Source of the DNA: Acidiphilium sp. PA
GTDB lineage: Bacteria > Pseudomonadota > Alphaproteobacteria > Acetobacterales > Acetobacteraceae
Direction of reading: 5' to 3'
DNA: 64,000 nt
Assembly (NCBI RefSeq): GCF_026191915.1
Contig: NZ_JAIMBY010000001.1
Location: forward strand, 248,001-312,000
A model generated the notes under the pieces. The model ran no database searches and had not been told where the DNA came from. It was given only the letters and a program-made list of their open reading frames with translations. The first letter of the stretch is position 1. Every line of letters begins with the position of its first letter. Made by a program: the position numbers and the translations under genes. Of this stretch, positions 35,036 to 42,630 are shown in pieces.

Positions 35036-36612
35036 CAACGCTTGCTCCTTCCGAACAGAACCGCTTGCGGGTGCTGCGACAGGTAGTTGGTCAATTGCTG
35101 GACCGATTGCAGGGTCTGGTTGCTCTGGCTGATCAACCGTTCGAGGTTGATCTCGAAATCGGAATCGGGGCCATAGCTGCGGTTCAGCGATTTCAGCAGT
35201 TGATTGGTCGATTGCGCAGTCTGCGATACCGCGTTCAGGGTATGGTCGATCGGCGCATGCTCCAGCGTGCGGTTGGCGGTGACGATCAGTTTGTTCATGT
35301 TATCGCCGATCTGCTGGATTGGCAGTTTGTCGAGCTTGGCTGAAACGCTGGCGAGCGATTGCATGATGGCGTCGAGCCCGCCGGGCTGGCTGGGCAGCAC
35401 CATCATATTGTGCTCATGCGTGACTGAGGCCGGTTTGGCGTGCGGCACCATGGTGAAGGCAATGATCTTCTGGCCGGTGACGATGTTGCCGGTCGCGATT
35501 TCGACGCGCATGCCCCGATCGACCAGTTTCTGGAATTCGGTGATTTCGTTGATCGATTGCAGCGCCTGCGGATTTGGAAAAATCCGGCCGGGCTGCAGGC
35601 GCATTTCGACCTTGGCCCGGATGAGTGCGGAGTGCAGATCGACCACGAGTTTCAGCTTGGAGACCACGCCGACCTGTATGCCGAGAAACATCACCGGCGC
35701 GCCCTCGGTCAGGCCGCTGACCGAGGATGTGAAGTACGAAACGACCGGCAATTGCGTCTGATAGCCTGCGGTCTCGGCGGCTTCGTGGGTCGGGTAGAGC
35801 GGGAACACCGCTTCGCTGGGGCTGGGTTTGTCGTTGTCGGCACGTGGTGGCAGCGCGAAGGTGACGCCGCCGGTCACCAACGCCTGAATGGACTGTACCT
35901 CGATATGAAACGCGCCGCCGATAATGCCCGCGGTGATGCCGGACGAGTTCCAGAACAGACTTGCCGGCTTGACCAGATTGTCGAACGGCGCGCGCACGAA
36001 AATCCTGATTTTCGCCGGGCCGAGGCCGTTGCCCAGATCATAGCCGAGCACCTCGCCCACCTGAACGTCGCGGTAGAACACCGGTGAGCCGGTGTTGAGC
36101 GAGCCGATATCCTTGGCGCGCAGCACGAAGGTACGGCCGGCGACATCCGAGCGGACGCCCGGCGGTTGTTCGAGGCCGACGAAATGCGATTGCGGCTTGC
36201 CGCCCGGTGCACCGGGATCGACGCCGATGAACGCGCCGGACACCAGCGTATCAAGGCCGGATGGGTCCTTGAACGAGAAATGCGGCCGCACCACCCAGAA
36301 CCGCGCATGGCTGGTCAGGAAGCGCGCGCCGATATTGTTCATCCGCACATGCGCGATGACGTGGCGATTGTTACGGCTGAGATCGATGGTTTCGAGCGTA
36401 CCCAGCGTCATTGCCTTGTATTTGACCTGGGTCTGTCCGGCGACCAGGCCCTGCGCGGTATCGAATTGCAAGGTCAGCAGCGGGCCTTGCTGGGCTAGCG
36501 TGCGCAAGCCGAGATAGGCCGCAATCCCGATCGCGATCAGCGGCACCAGCCAGACGAAGGAGAAGCGTTTGCGTTTCAGCTGGGCCGGCTTCAGAGCGGG
36601 CGGTTCGGTCAT
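35035..36612 (-). CDS. pqiB: PqiB, three-MCE-domain lipid transport protein
   Basis: 525 aa. Residues about 15-40 are a TM anchor (FVWLVPLIAIGIAAYLGL). Three MCE/MlaD domains follow: LTLQFDTAQGLVAGQTQVKYKAMTLGTLETI, GSPVFYRDVQVGEVLGYDLG and EGAPVMFLGIQVGVVSKLKL. The C-terminal part has long amphipathic helices that build the periplasmic tunnel. Proposed job: phospholipid traffic between inner and outer membrane. Four-base overlaps with both pqiA and pqiC show one operon. Confidence 0.93.
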   Translation of the reverse strand: MTEPPALKPAQLKRKRFSFVWLVPLIAIGIAAYLGLRTLAQQGPLLTLQFDTAQGLVAGQTQVKYKAMTLGTLETIDLSRNNRHVIAHVRMNNIGARFLTSHARFWVVRPHFSFKDPSGLDTLVSGAFIGVDPGAPGGKPQSHFVGLEQPPGVRSDVAGRTFVLRAKDIGSLNTGSPVFYRDVQVGEVLGYDLGNGLGPAKIRIFVRAPFDNLVKPASLFWNSSGITAGIIGGAFHIEVQSIQALVTGGVTFALPPRADNDKPSPSEAVFPLYPTHEAAETAGYQTQLPVVSYFTSSVSGLTEGAPVMFLGIQVGVVSKLKLVVDLHSALIRAKVEMRLQPGRIFPNPQALQSINEITEFQKLVDRGMRVEIATGNIVTGQKIIAFTMVPHAKPASVTHEHNMMVLPSQPGGLDAIMQSLASVSAKLDKLPIQQIGDNMNKLIVTANRTLEHAPIDHTLNAVSQTAQSTNQLLKSLNRSYGPDSDFEINLERLISQSNQTLQSVQQLTNYLSQHPQAVLFGRSKR

Positions 36613-37955
36613 GAGGACTCCGCGATCAGCGTGCGGTCGGGTTTGGATGCCGGTGCGGTATGATCAGCTCCGTCCCACATCAGGCGTGGGTCGAATGCCT
36701 CGACGGCGAACATGGTCAGCACCACGACGCCCGCGAAGCACGCAGCACCGGTTGAGGCCCGCACGTTGGCAAACTGGCCGAACCTCAACAGTGCGACCAG
36801 GATCGAGATCATGAAAACATCGATCATCGACCAGCGGCCGATGAAATCGACAAAACGATAGGTTCGCGTCAGGCCGAGCAGATGCCGCCCGCTCGGGCGC
36901 TGCGCCTCGATCAGCATGCAGGCCATCGACAACAGCTTGATCAGCGGGATGGCGATGCTCGCGAGCAGCACGAGCAGGCCGAGCGGCCAGAGGCCGGCCG
37001 CGAACAATTCCACGATGCCGCCCATGATGGTGAAGGGCGTGGTGCGGGCCAGCTGGGTGATCAGCATCACCGGAAAGAGATTGGCCGGAACGTAAAGTGC
37101 CATCGCCGCGATCACGAAGGCCCAGCTGCGGGCGATGCTGTCGGGCTTGCGGTCGCGCAGGACCGTGTCGCACCGCGTGCATGCCATGCCTGGTTCGGCG
37201 CGGTTGATCAGGAAACAACAATGGCAGCCGATCAGATGGCCGCCACAGTGACCGGCATCGATCGGGCGTGGCGTGGGGCCGGTATCGAGCGCATTCCAGA
37301 CGGCGCCGGTATCGAGCGAGCCATCGAGTGCGGCCATCGAGATCATCAGGCCGACCAGGGCGAACAGCGACAGGTCGAGATGCACGGTCGCCATCGCGGT
37401 CAGGCGCGTATAGGCGACCAGGAAGCCGAGCAGATAGACATCGACCATCGCCCACGGCCCGATCACCGGATACCAGCGGAAGATCGCCTTGAGAAAGCGG
37501 GTCGGCGGGTGCTGCAGGCGGATGCCGAACAGGGTGAGCAGCAGGATGCCCAGCTTGATCCCTGGAAAAATGATGGTAACCGCCAACACCAGCAGCCCGA
37601 CCAGATCGAACCCCTGGACCGAGAGTTGCAGCGGACCGGTCGCGATATCCGCGAGTTGCAATCGGCCATAGATCGAGATCTGCACGAACGGGCCGACCAG
37701 CGCGAATACGTAAAACAAGCCGGCGGCAAGCGCCCAGCCGCGCGGGATGCGCATGTCGGGGTGCCAGATGCGCCCGAGACCGCTGGTGCATTGCGGGCAG
37801 CTGGCCGCGACACCGCGCACATTGTGCGGCACCGTCGAGATCAGGCCGCAGTATGGGCAGTCGCGCAGGGCGACGGGATGCGAAACGTCACTCGCCAAGC
37901 GAGGCGGACTCCGATCCGAAGATCCGGGCAGGCTGGCGCAGGGCGGGTTCGGCAA
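36609..37955 (-). CDS. pqiA: PqiA integral membrane protein
   Basis: 448 aa, two homologous halves of about four TM helices each. Each half is preceded by a zinc-ribbon: CPYCGLI with CPQC (about residue 32-58) and CHCCFLI with CTRC (about 258-275), like rubredoxin-type ribbons in E. coli PqiA. DSIARSWAFVIAAMALYVPANLFPVM and GRWSMIDVFMISILVALLRFGQ are family signatures. First gene of pqiABC. A long A/T hairpin repeat (38018-38155) lies upstream, so any promoter is within or next to it. Confidence 0.92.
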   Translation of the reverse strand: MPNPPCASLPGSSDRSPPRLASDVSHPVALRDCPYCGLISTVPHNVRGVAASCPQCTSGLGRIWHPDMRIPRGWALAAGLFYVFALVGPFVQISIYGRLQLADIATGPLQLSVQGFDLVGLLVLAVTIIFPGIKLGILLLTLFGIRLQHPPTRFLKAIFRWYPVIGPWAMVDVYLLGFLVAYTRLTAMATVHLDLSLFALVGLMISMAALDGSLDTGAVWNALDTGPTPRPIDAGHCGGHLIGCHCCFLINRAEPGMACTRCDTVLRDRKPDSIARSWAFVIAAMALYVPANLFPVMLITQLARTTPFTIMGGIVELFAAGLWPLGLLVLLASIAIPLIKLLSMACMLIEAQRPSGRHLLGLTRTYRFVDFIGRWSMIDVFMISILVALLRFGQFANVRASTGAACFAGVVVLTMFAVEAFDPRLMWDGADHTAPASKPDRTLIAESS

Positions 37956-38017
37956 CCGTCATGACGGTTATAGTGGGGATGCGAGGCAACCGGCGCAATG
38001 TGGGGATACACTAGGTA

Positions 38018-38155
38018 AAGGAAGGGCTTCTTTTTTGAAAAAAAGAAGCAAAAAACTTTCCGACCCTGGGGCACGGGCGCTGAAACCGGCACAGACCCAA
38101 ATTAACAAAGTTTCTTTTGCTTCTTTTTTGTTCACAAAAAAGAAGACCTTCCCTT
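38018..38155. repeat. A/T hairpin repeat, long form (copy 4)
   Basis: GGGCTTCTTTTTT/AAAAAAGAAGC on the left and CTTCTTTTTTGT/ACAAAAAAGAAG on the right. The core CGACCCTGGGGCACGGGCGCTGA is the reverse complement of the core in copy 1, so this copy is inverted. It lies between the dehydratase 3' end and pqiA (same strand). Confidence 0.85.
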
Positions 38156-38195
38156 GCTTTTTGCCGTTACAGCCCGCCGCCGAAAAACCCAAGCC

Positions 38196-39977
38196 TCAAT
38201 GATTATCGCGCGGCACGCCGAAGCGTTCCGCGATCCGCTGATAGCCGACCGCGTGTTCCATTACCGCGCCGGTTTCCAGCTGGCCGGTAAAGCGGCGGTG
38301 GATTTCCTGCCAGGGGGTCTGGTTGAGCAGTTCGGGCAGTTCCATCGCCTCGCGCCGGCGGGTCAGTTCGGCTTCGTCGATCAGGATATTGGCGGTGCGG
38401 GTCTTGAGATCGACCCGGATGCGATCGCCGGTTTTCAGCAGCAGCAGGCCGCCGCCGACCGCTGATTCCGGCGATGCGTTCAGGATCGAGGGGCTGCCCG
38501 AGGTGCCGCTCTGCCGCCCGTCGCCGATGCAGGGCAGCTGGTTGACGCCCTGTTTCACCAGCGCATCCGGCGGCAGCATGTTCACCACCTCGGCCGAGCC
38601 GGGATAACCGATCGGGCCGCAATTGCGGATCACCAGGATGCAGTCGGCATCGATGCCGAGCGAGGCGTCGTTGATCCGGTCGTGATAGTCCTCCGGCCCC
38701 TCGAACACGATGGCGCGGCCTTCGAATGCATCATGATCGCCGGGCTTGCGCATGAAGCGGTCGCGGAACTCGGGCGAGATCACCGAGGTTTTCATGATCG
38801 CGCTGTGGAACAGATTGCCGGTCAGCACGGCAAACCCGGCGTGTTCGTGCAGCGGGGTCGTATAATCGGTGATCATTTCGGGATCGATGCTGCGCTTGCC
38901 GCGGTTTTCCTCGCCCATGGTCCGGCCGGAGACGGTCAGCGCCCCTTCGCGGATCTTGCCATGGCGCATCAGCTCGCCGATCACGGCGGGCAGGCCGCCG
39001 GCGCGGTGGAACCGCTCGCCGAGATATTTGCCGGCCGGCATCATGTTGACCAGCAGCGGAATTTCGTAGCCGATCCTGTCCCAATCCGCGATGTCGAGTT
39101 CGACGCCGATGTGCCGCGCGATCGCGATCACATGCGGCGGGCAATTGGTCGAAGCACCGATCGCCGAGGCGCAGACGATGGCGTTCTCGAAGGCTTCGCG
39201 CGTCAGGATGCGCGACGGGCGCAAATCCTCATGCACCATGTCGACGATGCGCTTGCCGGTTTCATAGGCGATCTGCGCGCGCTCGCGGTACGGGCCGGGA
39301 ATGGCGGCGCAGCCGGGCAGCGACATCCCCAGCGCTTCGGCCATCGCGTTCATGGAGCTCGCGGTGCCCATGGTGTTGCAATGGCCGACGCTGGGGGCCG
39401 AGCCGGCCACCATGTCGATGAATTTGTCATAGGCGATTTCACCGGCGGCGAGCCGGCGGCGGGCTTCCCATACCACGGTGCCGGAACCGACCAGTTCACC
39501 TTCGAACCAGCCATCGAGCATCGGGCCGCCGGACAGCACGATGGCCGGGATATCGACGGTGGCGGCACCCATGATCATCGCGGGCGTGGTTTTATCGCAG
39601 CCGGTGGTCAGCACCACGCCGTCGAGCGGATAGCCGAACAGCACTTCGACCAGGCCAAGGTAGGTCAGGTTGCGGTCGAGTGCTGCGGTCGGGCGCTTGC
39701 CGGTTTCCTGAATCGGGTGGACCGGAAACTCGATCGGCACGCCGCCGGCGGCGCGAATGCCATCGGCCACCCGCTTGGCCAGTTCGATGTGATGGCGGTT
39801 GCACGGCGACAGATCACTGCCGGTCTGCGCGATCCCGATGATCGGCTTGCCGGACTGCAATTCCTCACGGGTCAGCCCGTAATTCAGGTAGCGCTCCAAA
39901 TAGAGCGCGGTCATGCCGGGATTGCCGGGATTGTCGAACCATTGGGCCGAACGCAGCTTGGTCGGGGTATTGCTCAT
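38196..39977 (-). CDS. IlvD/Edd-family sugar-acid dehydratase
   Basis: 593-aa Fe-S dehydratase. Cluster cysteines: [10 protein letters not shown] (about 56), [10 protein letters not shown] (about 125) and [27 protein letters not shown] (about 198). Divergence from IlvD and clustering with a lactonase and an SDR point to an aldonate (xylonate, arabonate or galactonate) dehydratase that makes a 2-keto-3-deoxy acid. The exact sugar cannot be read. Follows the SDR by 11 bp on the same strand. Confidence 0.85.
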   Translation of the reverse strand: MSNTPTKLRSAQWFDNPGNPGMTALYLERYLNYGLTREELQSGKPIIGIAQTGSDLSPCNRHHIELAKRVADGIRAAGGVPIEFPVHPIQETGKRPTAALDRNLTYLGLVEVLFGYPLDGVVLTTGCDKTTPAMIMGAATVDIPAIVLSGGPMLDGWFEGELVGSGTVVWEARRRLAAGEIAYDKFIDMVAGSAPSVGHCNTMGTASSMNAMAEALGMSLPGCAAIPGPYRERAQIAYETGKRIVDMVHEDLRPSRILTREAFENAIVCASAIGASTNCPPHVIAIARHIGVELDIADWDRIGYEIPLLVNMMPAGKYLGERFHRAGGLPAVIGELMRHGKIREGALTVSGRTMGEENRGKRSIDPEMITDYTTPLHEHAGFAVLTGNLFHSAIMKTSVISPEFRDRFMRKPGDHDAFEGRAIVFEGPEDYHDRINDASLGIDADCILVIRNCGPIGYPGSAEVVNMLPPDALVKQGVNQLPCIGDGRQSGTSGSPSILNASPESAVGGGLLLLKTGDRIRVDLKTRTANILIDEAELTRRREAMELPELLNQTPWQEIHRRFTGQLETGAVMEHAVGYQRIAERFGVPRDNH

Positions 39978-39988
39978 CGGTGTTGCTT

Positions 39989-40735
39989 TCAGTTCGACCA
40001 GCCGCCGTCAATCACATGAGCGACGCCGGTGGTGAAGCGGGATTCGTCGGAGGCGAGATACAAGGCGAGCATGGCCATTTCTTCGGGCGTGCCAAGCCTT
40101 CCCATCGGCTGGCGGCCAACGAACTCCGCCTCGATCGTCGCGGTGTCGGTGTTGCGGGCAGCGGCCAGGGCGGCAATGCGGCCGCGCAGCGACGGGCTTT
40201 CCACCGTCCCGGGGCAGATCGCGTTGCAGCGCACCCCTTTGGTGACGTAGTCGGCCGCGACCGATTTGGTCAGCCCCACCACGGCCGCCTTCGAGGCGCC
40301 ATACGCGAAACGGTTGACCGTGCCCTTGATCGACCCGACCGTGGAAGCGATGTTGATGATCGAGCCGCCACGCCTTTCCAGCATGCCCGGCAGAAACGCG
40401 CGGATCGTATGGAACATCGATGTCACGTTGAGATCGAACGAGAACTGCCAGTCCCGTTCGGCGCAATCGAGCACCGCGCCGTGCGCGACGTAGCCGGCCG
40501 CGTTGACCAGAATATCGACCGGCCCGACCGACTGCGCGATCGCCGCGATCGCGGCGGCATCGGTCACATCGAGCGCCATCGCGCCCTCGATTCCGGCGAG
40601 CAGGCCGGCATCGCGGTCCGTCGCGATCACCCTGGCGCCTTCGCGCATCAGGGTTTCAGCAATCGCGCGGCCAATCCCCTGCCCCGCGGCCGTAACGAAA
40701 GCGGTTTTGCCGGCGACGCGTCCTGTGTTCGACAT
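39989..40735 (-). CDS. Short-chain dehydrogenase/reductase
   Basis: 248-aa classical [18 protein letters not shown] (TGxxxGIG variant), an Asp at the end of beta2 (ATDRDAG) suggesting NAD preference, NAAG ([10 protein letters not shown]), catalytic Ser in [12 protein letters not shown] and YGASK. Similar to 2-keto-3-deoxy-L-fuconate dehydrogenases and DHRS6-type enzymes. First gene of a two-gene unit with the sugar-acid dehydratase, divergent from a gluconolactonase, so it probably oxidises an intermediate of the same pathway. Confidence 0.85.
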   Translation of the reverse strand: MSNTGRVAGKTAFVTAAGQGIGRAIAETLMREGARVIATDRDAGLLAGIEGAMALDVTDAAAIAAIAQSVGPVDILVNAAGYVAHGAVLDCAERDWQFSFDLNVTSMFHTIRAFLPGMLERRGGSIINIASTVGSIKGTVNRFAYGASKAAVVGLTKSVAADYVTKGVRCNAICPGTVESPSLRGRIAALAAARNTDTATIEAEFVGRQPMGRLGTPEEMAMLALYLASDESRFTTGVAHVIDGGWSN

Positions 40736-40899
40736 AGTCGTTCCTCATCATCTTGTTGCTTGCCAGCGGGGCCGACTGGACCGAAACTGGTGCGGTTGAT
40801 AGATGACGATTACCAATAACCAACACGCACCGCAAGCAGACCAACCAGCGCCGCAGGCAGACCAACGTGCGCAGAAAGCAAGAGGGGGGAACACCGACA
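40736..40899. promoter_or_regulatory. Divergent control region of the sugar-acid locus
   Basis: Between the SDR and lactonase starts. Two direct copies of GCAGACCAAC, about 20 bp apart (near 40838 and 40857), and an imperfect inverted pair GGTGCGGTTG/CAACACGCACC (near 40791-40833) are seen. Either could be an operator for one regulator serving both directions; no regulator gene is adjacent. Confidence 0.4.
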
Positions 40900-41814
40900 A
40901 TGAGCGAAGGTTACCATATCTATGATCCGCGGATGCGGCCGATGCTGCTGATGAACGCGGCAGTCGAGCGGATCGCGACCGGATTTCGCTGGGCGGAAGG
41001 TCCGGTCTGGTTCGGCGACGCGAACTGCCTGCTGTGGTCAGACATTCCCAACGACCGGATCATGCGCTGGTGGCCGACCGGGGAGATGGATGTCTATCGC
41101 GCCCCGGCCCGTTTCACCAACGGCCACACCCGCGACCGCCAGGGCCGGCTGATCAGCTGCGAGCACGGCGGGCGCTGCGTCAGCCGCACCGAATACGACG
41201 GCAGCGTGACCGTGCTGGTCGACCGGTTCGAGGGCAGAAAACTCAACTCACCCAACGATGTGGTGGTGAAATCGGACGGCTCGATCTGGTTCACCGACCC
41301 CGACTACGGCATCATGTCCGATTACGAGGGCCACCGCGCGGAAAGCGAAATCGGGGCCTGCCGCGTCTACCGGTTCGACCCGGCGAGCGGTGCGCTCACG
41401 GTCGTCGCCGATGATTACGAGCGGCCGAACGGCATTGCCTTCAGCCCGGACGAGCGGTTCCTCTACGTGGCCGATACCGGTTTCACCCATCGCGAAGGCG
41501 GGCCGCATCACATCAGGGTGCACGAGGTGATCGACGGGACGCGCCTCGGCGCGGGACGGGTGTTCACCGTGATCGAACCCGGCTTCGCCGACGGGTTCCG
41601 GCTCGATGAGCACGGCAACATCTGGACCAGTTGCGGTTCGGGTAATGCGGTCGCCGCCTTCGCGCCGGACGGCACACCGCTCGGCAAGATCGATATCCCC
41701 GAAATGGTCAGCAACCTCTGCTTCGGCGGGCCGAAGCGCAACCGCCTGTTCATCACCGCGACGACGTCGGTCTATTCGCTCTACCTCGGCGTGCGCGGCC
41801 ATCCTGTTTTATAA
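40900..41814 (+). CDS. SMP-30/gluconolactonase family lactonase
   Basis: 304-aa six-bladed propeller. Metal-ligand motifs: RWAEGPVWF (Glu), KLNSPNDVVVKSDGSIWFTDPDYG (Asn and Asp) and NGIAFSPDERFLYVADTG (Asp, about 195-215). Opens an aldonolactone to the aldonate, upstream of the dehydratase. Start at 40900 after GAGGGGGGA; an earlier in-frame ATG at 40867 lacks spacing. Followed by pncA two bases after the stop. Confidence 0.88.
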   Translation: MSEGYHIYDPRMRPMLLMNAAVERIATGFRWAEGPVWFGDANCLLWSDIPNDRIMRWWPTGEMDVYRAPARFTNGHTRDRQGRLISCEHGGRCVSRTEYDGSVTVLVDRFEGRKLNSPNDVVVKSDGSIWFTDPDYGIMSDYEGHRAESEIGACRVYRFDPASGALTVVADDYERPNGIAFSPDERFLYVADTGFTHREGGPHHIRVHEVIDGTRLGAGRVFTVIEPGFADGFRLDEHGNIWTSCGSGNAVAAFAPDGTPLGKIDIPEMVSNLCFGGPKRNRLFITATTSVYSLYLGVRGHPVL

Positions 41815-41816
41815 CG

Positions 41817-42419
41817 ATGAACCGCAACACCGCCCTTCTCGTGATCGATGTGCAGCGCGATTTCTGCGCCGGCGGCGCGCTCGCGGTGCCGGATGGCGAT
41901 GCCGTGGTGCCGGTGATCAACGCGCTGGCAGTGCACTACGAAACCGTAGTGATCACGCAGGACTGGCATCCGGCGGGGCACGTCTCCTTCGCCAGCACGC
42001 ATCCCGGGCGGGCGGCGTTCGAGACCATCACGCTCGGCTACGGAACCCAGGTGCTCTGGCCGGATCATTGCGTGATGGGCAGCCCAGGGGCCGCGCTGCA
42101 TCCCGGCCTCACGATCCCGCACGCGACACTGATCCTGCGTAAAGGGTCGAACCGGGGCATCGATTCCTATTCGGCCTTTCTCGAAGCCGACCGGACCAGC
42201 CGCACCGGGCTCGATGGCTATCTGGCCGCGCGCGGCATCACCGCCGTCGATCTGTGCGGGCTCGCGACCGATTACTGCGTGTCCTGGTCGGCGCAGGACG
42301 CGCGGCACTTCGGGTTCGCGGCACGGGTGATCGAACCGGCGTGCCGCGCGATCGACCTCGATGGATCGCTGGCGGCGGCGTGGGCGGCGATGGGGGGTGC
42401 GGGTGTTGTGCGGGGTTGA
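41817..42419 (+). CDS. pncA: Nicotinamidase (PncA)
   Basis: Hydrolyses nicotinamide to nicotinate for NAD salvage. 200 aa. Catalytic Asp in LLVIDVQRDFCAGGALAVPDGD, metal ligands in TQDWHPAGHVSF (D-x-H) and downstream His, Lys in LILRKGSNRGIDSYSAF, and catalytic Cys in LCGLATDYCVSWSAQDA. Starts three bases after the lactonase stop, so co-transcribed; the pairing with sugar-acid genes may reflect NAD demand or chance. Ends at an A/T hairpin repeat. Confidence 0.95.
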   Translation: MNRNTALLVIDVQRDFCAGGALAVPDGDAVVPVINALAVHYETVVITQDWHPAGHVSFASTHPGRAAFETITLGYGTQVLWPDHCVMGSPGAALHPGLTIPHATLILRKGSNRGIDSYSAFLEADRTSRTGLDGYLAARGITAVDLCGLATDYCVSWSAQDARHFGFAARVIEPACRAIDLDGSLAAAWAAMGGAGVVRG

Positions 42420-42422
42420 GAG

Positions 42423-42560
42423 AAGGGAAGGCTTCTTTTTTGAAAAAAAGAAGCAAAAAACTTTCTGACTCTGAGGCACGGGCGTTTTCACCGGCACTGG
42501 CCCAAATTAACAAAGTTTTTTTTGCTTCTTTTTTGTTCACAAAAAAGAAGACTCTTCCCT
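42423..42560. repeat. A/T hairpin repeat, long form (copy 5)
   Basis: Begins GGGAAGGCTTCTTTTTT/AAAAAAAGAAGC and ends CTTCTTTTTTGT/ACAAAAAAGAAG, with the core CTGAGGCACGGGCGTTTTCACC. Same orientation as copy 4 and very close to it and to the inverse of copy 1. Lies between pncA and asmA. Confidence 0.88.
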
Positions 42561-42630
42561 CCTCTCCCTTTCTCCGAAGTTCCCGCCCCAGGGGTCGCAC
42601 AGAACCGCCCGGTCTGATACCAGCGCGCGC

